Shown piece after piece: positions 29,521 through 37,651 of a stretch of 64,000 bases of DNA (within the stretch, counting starts at the first letter, position 1; each line of letters starts with the position of its first letter). The DNA comes from Mesorhizobium sp. M1D.F.Ca.ET.043.01.1.1. Lineage in GTDB: Bacteria; Pseudomonadota; Alphaproteobacteria; Rhizobiales; Rhizobiaceae. The position numbers and the translations under genes were made by a program. The notes beneath the pieces are model-generated. The model was not told where the DNA came from. It searched no databases and worked only from the letters and a program-made list of their open reading frames with translations. Where the stretch lies: contig NZ_CP034444.1 in NCBI RefSeq assembly GCF_003952385.1, positions 2,790,001 through 2,854,000 on the forward strand, written 5' to 3'.

Positions 29521-30012
29521 ATGGTCTCCAAACGCCTCAGCCGCGAAGCCGGCCATCGCCGCAAGTTCCTGGCGATCATCGACGACACGCCGGAATGCGA
29601 GCGCGCCGTCGCCTACGCCTCGAAGCGGGCGCAAAGCACCAGCGGCGTGCTGGTGCTGCTCTATGTCATCGAGCCGGACGATTTTCAGCACTGGCTGGGG
29701 GTCGAGAAGATCATGCGCGAGGAAGCCAACGCGACCGCGCGCGCGGCGCTCGATACCTACGCCAACAAGGTGCGCCAGAAGGTCGGCATCGAGCCGGAGC
29801 TGGTGGTGCGCGAGGGCAAGCCGCCCGAAGAGATCCACAAGCTGATCGAGGAAGACCAGGACATCGCCATCCTGGTGCTGGCGGCCGGCGCCGGCAAGGA
29901 AGGTCCGGGACCGCTGGTGAGCGCCGTGGCCGGCCGGGGCGCCGCCTTCCCCATCCCGGTCACCGTGGTGCCGCAGAACCTCTCCGACGAGGAAATCGAG
30001 AGCCTGGCCTGA
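29521..30012 (+). CDS. Universal stress protein (UspA) family
   Basis: The 163-residue cytoplasmic protein has the UspA fold: the N-terminal strand RKFLAIIDDTPECERAVAYA with the first nucleotide-binding Asp, VLVLLYVIEP, a central helix, and ILVLAAGAGKEGPGPLVSAV. The usual G-x2-G-x9-G-(S/T) ATP motif is degenerate. ATG at 29521 is preferred over an upstream ATG at 29476, which lies within the 14-bp hairpin. In rhizobia this gene usually stands between trpS and the nfu-type gene, which here is pushed away by a glucosidase-like gene. Confidence 0.85.
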   Translation: MVSKRLSREAGHRRKFLAIIDDTPECERAVAYASKRAQSTSGVLVLLYVIEPDDFQHWLGVEKIMREEANATARAALDTYANKVRQKVGIEPELVVREGKPPEEIHKLIEEDQDIAILVLAAGAGKEGPGPLVSAVAGRGAAFPIPVTVVPQNLSDEEIESLA

Positions 30013-30179
30013 TCGGCCAAGGCCTCTCCCCGACCCGGCAGACGCTTCCCGCCTGACGACGTCCCTGGAGCTATTTCGGCGCAATCGCTCAACCATGGAC
30101 TGCGACGCGGCCCTTGGCCTGCGCTTGCGGCGCGCCATTTGGAATCGTCGACGAAACGACAATCCCAAACGGAGCGCCG

Positions 30180-32505
30180 ATGGCCAAATCAAAGCGGGAG
30201 ACGAAGCGGAGCGGTACGTCGAAGCCGCAAGACAGAGCGGCCGAACCCGCCGCGACGCCACCCCGCCCGCCGGGTGCACGAGCCCGGCAGGAAGCCCGGC
30301 AGCCCCCGCCCCTTGCGCGGCATGGACGCAGACATCGTCTGCTCGCCAAGCGCCATCCGGCAATGGTCGACAGCATCGCGGGCGCGGTAACCGTCAAGAG
30401 CCTCGACCTCTACTACGTCGTCGCTTCGGACGCGCAGATCCCCATGAAAGGCGAGCACGGCTTCGGGCTCTATTTCCACGACTGCCGCTTCCTCGGCGGC
30501 TATCGGATGGCGCTGGCTGGCATGACGCCCATCGTGCTCGCCTCGACCGCGCAGAAGGGCTACGCGGCGCTTTTTGAGCTGACCAATCCCGACCTGCATT
30601 TCGAGCGGGAAGAAACGATCCCCAAGGATGAGCTCGGCATCCGCTGGGAGCGCATGCTCGATGCGGGGCAAACATGCGTGCGGGAGGTTCTGACCATCCA
30701 GAACTTCGGCCACCAGCGGCATGGCTTTCCGCTGACCTTGCAATTCCGCGCCGGTTTCCAGGACATCTTCGACGTGCGTGGGCTGGTGCGGCAGGACCTC
30801 GGCAGACCCCAGCGGGCCGCCTGGCGGCAAGGCCGGCTGCATTTTGTCTATCACGGGGCCGACCGGCTGCGCAGGACGGCGACGATCGCCTTCTCGCCCC
30901 GGCCCGACGCCACGCACGAAACCACGGCCGAGTTCCAGATCGACGTGCCGGCAGGCGAAACACGGATCATCGCGGTAACGATAGAGCTGCATGAATATTC
31001 GGAAGATGCCGAAGCCAACCACCTGAACCAGCGGCCGACGGTCGCGCTCGACGACCTTGCGGTAAACCTTCAGGCCGGCTCGGAGGAATGGCTGGAGCGG
31101 CATACGAGGCTCGACAGCGACAGCCTGCTGCTCAACCGGATCATGGATCGCTCGCTGCGCGACCTGGCGATGCTCCGATCGGATTTGGGCAGCCGCGAGT
31201 ATTTTGCCGCCGGCGTGCCCTGGTTCGTCGCCCTGTTCGGGCGCGACAGCCTGATCGTCGCGCTCGAAATGCTCGCCTTTCAGCCGGAGATCGCCGCCCA
31301 GACGCTGCGTCTTTCTCGCCAGCTATCAGGGGCGTCGGTCGGACCGATGGCGGGAGGAGCAGCCCGGCAAGATCCTGCATGAATTGCGCGTCGGTGAGCT
31401 TGCCGGAGCGGACAATGTCCCGCATGCCAGGTTCTACGGCACTGTGGATGCGACCCCGCTCTTCCTGGTGCTGCTCGGCCGCTATGCGGCCTGGACAGGC
31501 GATCTCGGGCTGTTTCGCGAGTTGCAGGAACCCGTCGAGAGAGCGCTGGGCTGGATCGCCAGGGCCGGAGATCACCACGGCGAGGGCTATCTCAAATACC
31601 GGCCCTGCGAGAGCGGCCTCATCAATCAGGGATGGAAGGACTCGCCCGACGCGATCGCCAGAACCGACGGCGGCATCGCCAGGCCGCCGATCGCGCTTGT
31701 CGAGGTGCAAGGCTATGTCTTTGCCGCCAAGCATGCCATCGCCGATCTTTACGAGCGCATAGGCGAACGCAATCGCGCCAAGCAGCTTCGCGGCGAAGCC
31801 GAAAAGCTTCGGATACGGCTCAACCGCGACTTCTGGTGCGAGGAGCAGGGCATCTTTGCCCTTGCGCTCGAAGCACGAAGCCGCCAGGTCGGGTGCGTTT
31901 CCTCAAATCCCGGGCAGGCGTTGTGGACCGGTATAGCCGATAAGGACAAGGGCCGCCGGACGGTTTGGCGGCTGATGCAGGACGACATGTTCAGCGGCTG
32001 GGGCGTGCGCACGCTCTCCACCACGGAGCGCCGCTACAGCCCTGTCGGATATCATCTCGGAACCGTCTGGCCGCACGACAATGCGCTGCTGGCAGCCGGC
32101 TGCCGACGATATGGCGAGGACGACGCGGCGCTGCGGATATTCACAGCCATCACCGAGGCGGCAATGCATTTCCGCCATCTTCGGCTGCCCGAGGCGATGG
32201 CTGGCTTTCCGCGCAAGGATTTTCAGGTGCCGGTGCACTATCCCGTGGCCTGCCACCCGCAGGCATGGGCGGCCGGAGCGGTGCCGTTCCTCATAACCAC
32301 CTGCCTCGGCCTGGAGCCTGATGCCTTCGCCGACAAGCTTCGGATCGTACGGCCGCGCTTGCCCGATTTCGTCAACCGCATCGCGCTTCGCGGGCTGCGG
32401 GTCGGGGAGGCAAGCGCCGACCTCGAATTCTGGCGGACGGCCGACGGAGCCGAGGTCAACATCCAGAAGACGAGTGGACAACTCAGCGTGGAAGTCGGAG
32501 GATAG
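30180..32505 (+). pseudogene. Amylo-alpha-1,6-glucosidase-like protein, frameshifted
   Basis: Two adjacent frames together give a glycogen-debranching-type enzyme of about 775 residues. The N-terminal part (to about 31310) has the GDE N-terminal beta domain (DLYYVVASDAQIP, HGFGLYFHDCRFLGGYRM). The junction has the family motif GVPWFVALFGRDSLI. The second part (ending 32505) has the (alpha/alpha)6 barrel with EGYLKYRP, GWKDSPDAI, YSPVGYHLGTVWPHDNALLAAG and HPQAWAAGA. At 31312-31314 a run of three T where two are expected shifts the frame; correcting it gives LASYQGRR and continues smoothly into the second frame. Either a recent mutation or a sequencing error. The basic, Pro-rich first 60 residues are atypical. 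Confidence 0.85.
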
Positions 32506-32602
32506 GCCTGCCGTGATCGAGCGCTCCGCCACGGCAAAAACATTCCGCCAGCCAGCCGTTCGGGCGACGTGTTTCGCTTGAATGTCCAGCCGATAGAGCC
32601 TA

Positions 32603-32619
32603 TTTAGAACTATTCCAAA
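32603..32619. promoter_or_regulatory. Iron control element (Irr box)-like site
   Basis: The sequence TTTAGAA-CTA-TTCCAAA differs in one base from the Irr-binding consensus TTTAGAA-N3-TTCTAAA known from Rhizobiales. It lies 31 bases before the NifU-like gene, within the expected promoter region, so iron-dependent control by Irr is likely. Confidence 0.7.
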
Positions 32620-32650
32620 CTATCGGCCCGGGAAGGGCCTGGAGATACCC

Positions 32651-33220
32651 ATGTTCATCCAGACCGAATCGACGCCGAACCCGGCGACGTTGAAGTTCCT
32701 GCCCGGCAAGGAAGTGCTGCGCGAGGGCACCGCCGATTTCCGCGACGCCGCAACGGCCGCCGAGGCCTCGCCGCTGGCCGGCCGGCTGTTCGAGATCCCT
32801 GGCGTGACCGGCGTCTTCTTCGGCTACGATTTCATCACCGTGACCAAGGACGGGCCGGACTGGCAGCACCTGAAGCCGGCGATCCTCGGCGCCATCATGG
32901 AGCACTTCATGTCGGGCGCCCCCGTCATGGCTTCGACGGCTCCCGCGAGCGAATCCGGCCAGACCGGCGAGTTCTACGACAAGGCCGACGAGGAGCTGGT
33001 GCTGACCATCAAGGAGCTGCTCGACACCAGGGTGCGCCCGGCTGTCGCGCAGGACGGCGGCGACATCACCTTCCGCGGCTTCGAGAACGGCACCGTGTTC
33101 CTGCACATGAAGGGCGCCTGCGCCGGCTGCCCGTCATCGACGGCGACGCTGAAGCACGGCATCCAGAACCTGCTTCGCCATTTCGTTCCCGAGGTTCAGC
33201 AGGTCGAGCAGGTCGCCTGA
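32651..33220 (+). CDS. NifU/NfuA-family iron-sulfur cluster carrier
   Basis: The 189-residue cytoplasmic protein has an N-terminal Nfu_N domain (MFIQTESTPNPATLKFLPGK to about residue 88) and a C-terminal NifU domain (about 110-185). The domain holds the cluster-binding CxxC in GACAGCPSSTATLKHGI. It carries and delivers assembled [4Fe-4S] clusters to target enzymes. The arrangement is that of mitochondrial NFU1 and alphaproteobacterial homologues. An Irr-type box precedes it, which fits iron-regulated Fe-S supply. A terminator follows. Confidence 0.95.
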   Translation: MFIQTESTPNPATLKFLPGKEVLREGTADFRDAATAAEASPLAGRLFEIPGVTGVFFGYDFITVTKDGPDWQHLKPAILGAIMEHFMSGAPVMASTAPASESGQTGEFYDKADEELVLTIKELLDTRVRPAVAQDGGDITFRGFENGTVFLHMKGACAGCPSSTATLKHGIQNLLRHFVPEVQQVEQVA

Positions 33221-33263
33221 TCATTTTCGCAGCGTCTGCTGCGATACAAATCGCCAAAAACAA

Positions 33264-33290
33264 AAAACCGGGCCCCAACAGCCCGGTTTT
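33264..33290. terminator. Bidirectional intrinsic terminator
   Basis: A stem of AAAACCGGGC (33264-33273) with GCCCGGTTTT (33281-33290) and a 7-base loop is flanked by A and T runs, between the convergent nfu-type and L,D-transpeptidase genes. It can stop transcription from both sides. Confidence 0.85.
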
Positions 33291-33358
33291 CTGTCTGTGG
33301 ACGTCTGTTGTTGCCTAGACGGTCCGCGCACGAAAGCTTTTGTCCGCGGTCATCGTGA

Positions 33359-33976
33359 TCACATCACGACGACCTTGGCGCCGACCGAGGTGCGGTCGTA
33401 GAGATCGATGATGTCCTGGTTCATCAGCCGGATGCAGCCCGACGACATCGCCTTGCCGATCGAGAACCACTCCGGGCTGCCATGCAGGCGGTAGCCCATG
33501 TCGCCGCCCTTGTTGAAGAGATACATGGCGCGCGCGCCGAGCGGGTTCATCAGGCCGGGGTCCATGCCGCCGGCGAACTTGGCGAGTTCGGGCTGGCGCC
33601 TGATCATCTGCGAAGGCGGGGTCCAGGTCGGCCATTCGCGCTTCAGCGCGATATGGGCGGTGCCGTGCCATTCGAAGCCTTCGCGGCCGACGCCGATGCC
33701 GTAGCGGATCGCCAGGCCGTCGCCCTCGACGAAGTAGAGGAACTTGTTCTGGGTGTCGACGATGATGGTGCCCGGCTTCTCCGAAGTGTCGTAGCGCACT
33801 TCCTGCCGGTGGAAGCGGGCCGGAACCTTCTCGATCGGGATGCGCGGCAGATGATAGCCGGCATCCGTCATCGCGCCATAGTTGTTGGTGAAGAGTTGCC
33901 CGCCGATGGTGCTGCAACCGCTAACCGCGGTCGAGAGCGCAAGGGCGGCGAGGATTGCAAGTGACTTCAAGCGCAT
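33359..33976 (-). CDS. L,D-transpeptidase (YkuD family) lipoprotein
   Basis: The 205-residue protein begins with a lipoprotein signal peptide (MRLKSLAILAALALSTAVSGC, lipobox AVSGC). The YkuD catalytic domain follows (about 70-205) with the HGSPEWFSIGKAMSSGCIRL block, in which His and the Cys of SGCIRL form the active site. It makes 3-3 peptide crosslinks in peptidoglycan or links outer-membrane proteins to it. Anchored by lipid, it acts in the periplasm. It is transcribed alone, convergent to the nfu-type gene. Confidence 0.93.
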   Translation of the reverse strand: MRLKSLAILAALALSTAVSGCSTIGGQLFTNNYGAMTDAGYHLPRIPIEKVPARFHRQEVRYDTSEKPGTIIVDTQNKFLYFVEGDGLAIRYGIGVGREGFEWHGTAHIALKREWPTWTPPSQMIRRQPELAKFAGGMDPGLMNPLGARAMYLFNKGGDMGYRLHGSPEWFSIGKAMSSGCIRLMNQDIIDLYDRTSVGAKVVVM

Positions 33977-34200
33977 GAAAGGTCCGACGCCCTGCCGTTA
34001 TATCAGCGGCACGAGTCGGCCGCTTTCCCGCCATCATTCATGCTGGCATTTCTTTTGCTTGCCAAGCGCGCACTGCCTATATGCATGGGTTGACGCGCCG
34101 GTAAGTGCCGAACTGCGGCATTTCGGCAACAGGGCTCACAGGATTGTGAAGCAAAATCAATGGGGCGGCCGGAAGGGCGCCAGAGATCAAGGAGAGCGCC

Positions 34201-34590
34201 ATGAATGTCGGAGATGCTGCCGAGCGTTCGGGCCTGCCGGCCAAGACCATAAGATATTATGAGGAGATCGGCCTGATCCGGCCGGCCCGGGCCGATAACG
34301 GCTACCGCGACTACTCGCGCGACGACATCCACCGGCTGGCCTTCCTGCGCCGGGCCCGCAACCTCGGCTTTTCAATCGACGATTGCAGGCAGCTGATGGC
34401 GCTCTATCAGGACCGCGACCGCGCCAGCCACGACGTGCGCGAAATCGCCAGCGCCCATGTCAGGGCGATCGAGGAGAAGGTGCGCGAATTGCAGTCGATG
34501 CGCGCGACACTGCAGAAGCTGATCCACGCCTGCCACGGCGACAACCGGCCGGACTGCCCGATACTGGATGACATGGCAGGGGTGGCCTGA
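34201..34590 (+). CDS. hmrR: MerR-family copper-responsive regulator (HmrR/CueR)
   Basis: The 129-residue activator has an N-terminal MerR winged HTH (MNVGDAAERSGLPAKTIRYY EEIGL, residues 1-25), a dimerisation helix, and the C-terminal metal loop CHGDNRPDCPIL whose two Cys (around 111 and 119) are spaced as in CueR for Cu(I)/Ag(I). It should activate the copA promoter at 20830-20858, which has the matching dyad and 19-base spacer, although the gene lies about 13 kb away. A GGAG site precedes the ATG. Confidence 0.9.
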   Translation: MNVGDAAERSGLPAKTIRYYEEIGLIRPARADNGYRDYSRDDIHRLAFLRRARNLGFSIDDCRQLMALYQDRDRASHDVREIASAHVRAIEEKVRELQSMRATLQKLIHACHGDNRPDCPILDDMAGVA

Positions 34591-34638
34591 TGGCATCGCG
34601 CCGGACCTGGACAAGCGTCCGATCCCCATCTTAGCTCG

Positions 34639-34744
34639 CTAGAGCAATTCCAAGAAAAGTGTGAGCGGTTTTCCGTCCGGAATTGCGTAAAAACAAAGGA
34701 GATAGGGCGTTTCGCCGTTTCCGTGAAACGGTGAAACGCACTAG
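34639..34744 (+). repeat. Dispersed intergenic repeat, copy A (about 106 bp)
   Basis: Bounded by CTAG at both ends (34639-34642, 34741-34744), it has an internal palindrome around the segments AGAGCAATTCC and GGAATTGCG and a second around GTTTCGCCGTTTCC/GTGAAACGGTGAAAC. Shorter copies with the same GCAATTCC...GGAATTGCG core are at 56276-56336 (opposite sense) and 58366-58420. It resembles the RIME-like elements of rhizobia. Confidence 0.8.
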
Positions 34745-34777
34745 CCAGCAACACTCGGCGGCAAGGAGTACCTCACC

Positions 34778-35071
34778 GTGAAGGGATATTGGCTCATCAT
34801 CGGCACCGAGATTTCGGACCAGCAAGCGCAAGCCGAATATGGACGGTTGTGGAAGCCCATAGGCGAGAAGTATCAAGCGCGCCTCAGTTCGATGAAAAAT
34901 CCGCCCTTGCTAGTGGAGGCGCGCGATGCGGGCAGGCTGGTCGTCGTCGAATTCCCGACATTGGAAATCGCCAAGGCTTGCTATGCCGACCCGGCCTATG
35001 AGGAAGCCAAGCGGCTTGCCCTGCAAGCGTCGAACCGTGTTCTACTCATCTTCGAAGGGGAACTCGGGTAG
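34778..35071 (+). CDS. DUF1330 family protein
   Basis: The 97-residue protein fits the small dimeric alpha/beta-barrel DUF1330 family: KGYWLIIGTEISDQQAQAEYGRLW at the N-terminus, then a hydrophobic strand LVVVEFPTLEIAKACYADPAYEEAKRL, typical of the family's conserved W-YxDPaY segment. The function is unknown. The start is GTG at 34778 with an AAGGAG site 8 bases upstream. It is placed just after the dispersed repeat, at the edge of a group of small orphan genes. Confidence 0.8.
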   Translation: MKGYWLIIGTEISDQQAQAEYGRLWKPIGEKYQARLSSMKNPPLLVEARDAGRLVVVEFPTLEIAKACYADPAYEEAKRLALQASNRVLLIFEGELG

Positions 35072-35077
35072 CCAGAA

Positions 35078-35152
35078 TGAAGGGCTCTACAACGAGAAAA
35101 GTTGCGAAGCCGCCACCGCCAAAGGACAATAGGCCCGCCAAGGACAAATAAG
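35078..35152 (+). CDS. Possible 24-residue basic/Pro-rich peptide
   Basis: A short ATG-to-TAA frame immediately after the DUF1330 gene encodes a peptide with a Lys/Pro-rich middle (RKVAKPPPPKDNRPAK). No known family. Its close spacing (6 bases) to the previous stop is the only support, so it may be spurious. Confidence 0.25.
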
Positions 35153-35163
35153 GCACTTGTTCC

Positions 35164-35361
35164 GTGAACGAAACACCGCGCAAGCTCAAACCGCTAGAGC
35201 GGTTCAGGCTCATGATGCTTGAGGCAAGCCTGGATCGAGACAAGAACTACAGGGAGCGCTGGCGCCGATACGAACTAGAGGGCTGGCTAAACGGCGTCTG
35301 CTTCGTCGCATTGCTGGGATTCTGCATCGTCGCCTGGTTCTTATTCAAAAGCGCTCGCTGA
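35164..35361 (+). CDS. Small single-span membrane protein, unknown
   Basis: The 65-residue protein has a charged N-terminal half (RKLKPLERFRLMM, then DRDKNYRERWRRYELEGW) and one transmembrane helix at the C-terminus (GVCFVALLGFCIVAWFLFKS). The start is GTG at 35164. No known family. It follows the DUF1330 gene in the same direction. Confidence 0.5.
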   Translation: MNETPRKLKPLERFRLMMLEASLDRDKNYRERWRRYELEGWLNGVCFVALLGFCIVAWFLFKSAR

Positions 35362-35382
35362 ATCCGGGGCGTCTTAGCGCTT

Positions 35383-35601
35383 TTACCGCTCGCGGTAGAG
35401 CATCCAGAGCGACAACGCCACGAGACCGAATGCGATCAAGATCAATTCGACCCAATAGAGATAGGGGTCTTGCACCCGCTCTACGAAGGGACCCGCAAAT
35501 CTGATCCGGCCTGCCCAGAGCGAACTGGCAACTAGATGGATGCCAATGACCTCCATAGCGATTGAAACGCCTAGCATCATTCGCGGGTCAGGTTCTCTCA
35601 T
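35383..35601 (-). CDS. Small two-span membrane protein, unknown
   Basis: The 72-residue protein has two hydrophobic helices (about 9-27 and 50-68) joined by a polar loop (RIRFAGPFVERVQDPYLYW). No known family. It faces away from the following genes and has no clear operon partner. Confidence 0.5.
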   Translation of the reverse strand: MREPDPRMMLGVSIAMEVIGIHLVASSLWAGRIRFAGPFVERVQDPYLYWVELILIAFGLVALSLWMLYRER

Positions 35602-35727
35602 GTGCGTTTCATATCGACGCCCTAAGGACTAGCCGCGATTCGCCCTTCGTTCACGACATTAGCGCAATCTAATAAGCGGACATGCACCCTGTACGTACAT
35701 GGCCGAACTGGCCCGGCGCAAGAACCC

Positions 35728-35949
35728 CTAGCGCTGGGGCTTTTTGTTAGACTGACCTATTAGCCGCTCCCAATGGGCGACGTGCACCGCTTGCGTTTCC
35801 ATGAACTTGAGCAGGAATTCTTCGGCCTCCGCTGTCGGATGACCATCCTGTGCAAGCCTTTCGATGAGCGCGCGCTGGCGGGCGATTATTGCCTCGCCTT
35901 CACGGACGTGGCGCTCTGCCATTTGCACGAGAGTTTCGCGGCGCGGCAT
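35728..35949 (-). CDS. Small helical protein, unknown
   Basis: The 73-residue all-helical, soluble protein starts MPRRETLVQMAERHVREGEA and continues IARQRALIERL. Short proteins with this start recur in Rhizobiales genomes as far as I recall, with no known role. It is 6 bases downstream of the gene at 35956-36141 in the same direction, so the two may be coexpressed. Confidence 0.55.
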   Translation of the reverse strand: MPRRETLVQMAERHVREGEAIIARQRALIERLAQDGHPTAEAEEFLLKFMETQAVHVAHWERLIGQSNKKPQR

Positions 35950-35955
35950 GGCACT

Positions 35956-36141
35956 TTACTTCCGTATAATCCACTCCAGCATGTCGGGATCTACTTCCTT
36001 CTGCCCGGTGTAGGTCTGGACGAGTTGCGCAGCGAAGTCTCGCCATTGGCTCTCGGGCAGTTTCTTGTCCCGGACCTCTTTGTGAAACGCTGATTTTATG
36101 ATTTCGGCATCCATTGCCGACAAGGGTTTTGAATTCGCCAT
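35956..36141 (-). CDS. Small soluble protein, unknown
   Basis: The 61-residue product is counted from the ATG at 36141 (MANSKPLSAMDAEIIK); the frame extends to 36171. The body, HKEVRDKKLPESQWRDFAAQ, is helical and polar. No known family. It precedes the 35728 gene by 6 bases. Confidence 0.5.
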   Translation of the reverse strand: MANSKPLSAMDAEIIKSAFHKEVRDKKLPESQWRDFAAQLVQTYTGQKEVDPDMLEWIIRK

Positions 36142-36572
36142 GTGCCCCTCATTGGCGGGGGCGAAGACCATTCCCCGCGAACTGGGGGATTATATCTCTA
36201 CACGACCAATCTCGCGAGTCTTTATGAAGGCCAGAAGGCTTTTGGAGACACTGTGGCGCTGATCGGAAGCTAGGGAAGCCTAGCGCTCGCGGTCTTCCTT
36301 ATCGGAAATGGTCTTCGTCCTGATTGGCAACCCTGGCCGCACCGAATGCTCGGTTTTCCGCAGCAATTCACGAGAACGATGGATCGACACTCTACTGGTT
36401 CGAACCAACAGTTCTTGATTTGAATCGCGCGCACCCCGCGCGGGGAATCTGTCTTGGCGCACAGCGCTCTCCCATTCTCAGACGGGAGCGCGTTGGTTGT
36501 CTCTCAGGCGCCAATGATGTCCAGTGGATGGTTACCGGCGATGGAAAGAAGCTAGGGCCGTTCGAATAATGG
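36142..36572. other. Intergenic stretch with no supported gene
   Basis: Several short frames occur on both strands (up to 81 codons) but none resembles a known protein, has a convincing ribosome site, or agrees with the codon use of neighbours. I see no RNA gene or clear repeat in it. Confidence 0.4.
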
Positions 36573-36758
36573 TCAAGTCTCGATTGTGACAATGCGTGCA
36601 ACCGTCTCGCTCCGAAGGGCGGCCAGTTGCTGCCTCAGCGCCATGGCTTGCTCGATCTGAGCCCAAGCTTCCAACCGCATGCGCCTGTTTTCAAGCCGCA
36701 ACTCTTCGGCTCGCTTGATGACGGAAAGATATTCGTCGCCATTTTCCATCGCCGCCAA
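36573..36758 (-). CDS. Small coiled-coil protein, unknown
   Basis: The 61-residue product is highly helical with heptad-like spacing (IKRAEELRLENRRMRLEAWA, then QIEQAMALRQQL). There are two possible starts (36758 and 36749). No known family; it could be a short regulator or a random frame. Confidence 0.4.
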   Translation of the reverse strand: MAAMENGDEYLSVIKRAEELRLENRRMRLEAWAQIEQAMALRQQLAALRSETVARIVTIET

Positions 36759-36913
36759 ACGGCGATGTCGCGAAAAGGTTCCGCTGCTGCCAATCGTGAA
36801 CAGGCTATTACCTGAATGCCGGCCTGTCCGGAATTAATCCCTATTACAGTCTTGGTTTGTCAAATATATAATCGCCGCGTCGGGGCGGGTTCAAACCGTG
36901 AACAAAATCTGGC

Positions 36914-37426
36914 ATGGTGCCGGCCATGCCACTCGTTTCCCCGATTCCCCTCAACCCCTTGATCGACGGACGCCAGTCCGAGCGCGCCATGCTGGTGCGG
37001 CGCGGCGTGCAGCGGTTGCTCAGCCAAATGGGCGCGCATGTGCTGCCGGAGCTGTCGCTCGCCACCGGACGCCGCGCGGATCTCGTCGCGCTGACCCGGC
37101 AGGGCGACATCTGGATCATCGAGATCAAATCCTCGATCGAGGATTTTCGCGTCGACCGCAAATGGCCTGACTACCGGCTGCATTCGGACCGGTTCTTCTT
37201 CGCCACCCATCCCGGCGTGCCGCAGGAGATTTTTCCGGAGGAATGCGGCTTCATCCTCTCCGACGGCTATGGCGCCGAGATCCTGCGCGAAGCGCCGGAG
37301 CACCGCATGGCGGCCGCGACGCGCAAAGCGCTGATGCTGAGGATCGCCCGCGCGGGCGCGGCCAGACTGCTGGCTGCGGAGCTTGCCGGTGTCGCGGTGC
37401 CGGCGCTCGACGGCGAGAGCGAATAG
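36914..37426 (+). CDS. mmcB: MmcB-family DNA repair protein
   Basis: The 170-residue protein resembles Caulobacter MmcB, a damage-inducible protein for lesion repair. It has a PD-(D/E)xK nuclease-like core: RRADLVALTRQGDIWIIEIKSSIEDFRVDRKW, in which D, E and K (IEIK) form the motif, followed by WPDYRLHSDRFFFATHPGVP and a C-terminal Ala-rich helix. Either of two ATGs (36914 or 36926) could be the start. In Caulobacter the gene is under SOS control; no LexA box was sought successfully here. Confidence 0.85.
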   Translation: MVPAMPLVSPIPLNPLIDGRQSERAMLVRRGVQRLLSQMGAHVLPELSLATGRRADLVALTRQGDIWIIEIKSSIEDFRVDRKWPDYRLHSDRFFFATHPGVPQEIFPEECGFILSDGYGAEILREAPEHRMAAATRKALMLRIARAGAARLLAAELAGVAVPALDGESE

Positions 37427-37469
37427 ACCGGCTCATTCGGCCTGTTGAGGCTTCGCCTGCGGCGCTTGC

Positions 37470-37560
37470 GCCGCCCCTCATCCCCCTGCCGGGACCTTCT
37501 CCCCGTAGACGGGCAGAGGGGAGAGTGCCGCGACCTTTGCGGTCGCCCGTGAAAATTGTT
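37470..37560. repeat. Dispersed REP-like element
   Basis: It has the form CCCTCATCCCCCTGCCGGGA followed by a CTTCTCCCCGT/ACGGG...GGGGAG hairpin (stem 37499-37504 with 37518-37523). Sequences of this style are common between rhizobial genes. It fills most of the gap between mmcB and the SDR gene. Confidence 0.55.
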
Positions 37561-37651
37561 TGACGCTCACCGATGATTTCCGCTTGCCCCGGCTGTCCTT
37601 ACCTGCATGGCGCGTCCGGATGGTCCGGCGGCCAGGAAAAAGAGGTGATCC

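Noticed and set aside
27457..30363. Long minus-strand frame opposite GT2, trpS and usp
   Set aside because: Same reason: antisense to conserved genes and no recognisable protein.
35700..35756. Terminator-like CCCC-TAGCGCT-GGGG-C-TTTTT
   Set aside because: Short 4-bp stem and no well-supported plus-strand gene close upstream; too weak to call.
36324..36569. 81-codon plus-strand frame as a gene
   Set aside because: No ribosome site, no recognisable domain, and competing frames of similar quality on the other strand.
36888..36897. GGTTCAAACC resembling a tRNA T-loop
   Set aside because: No matching acceptor, D or anticodon stems could be found on either side; chance match.
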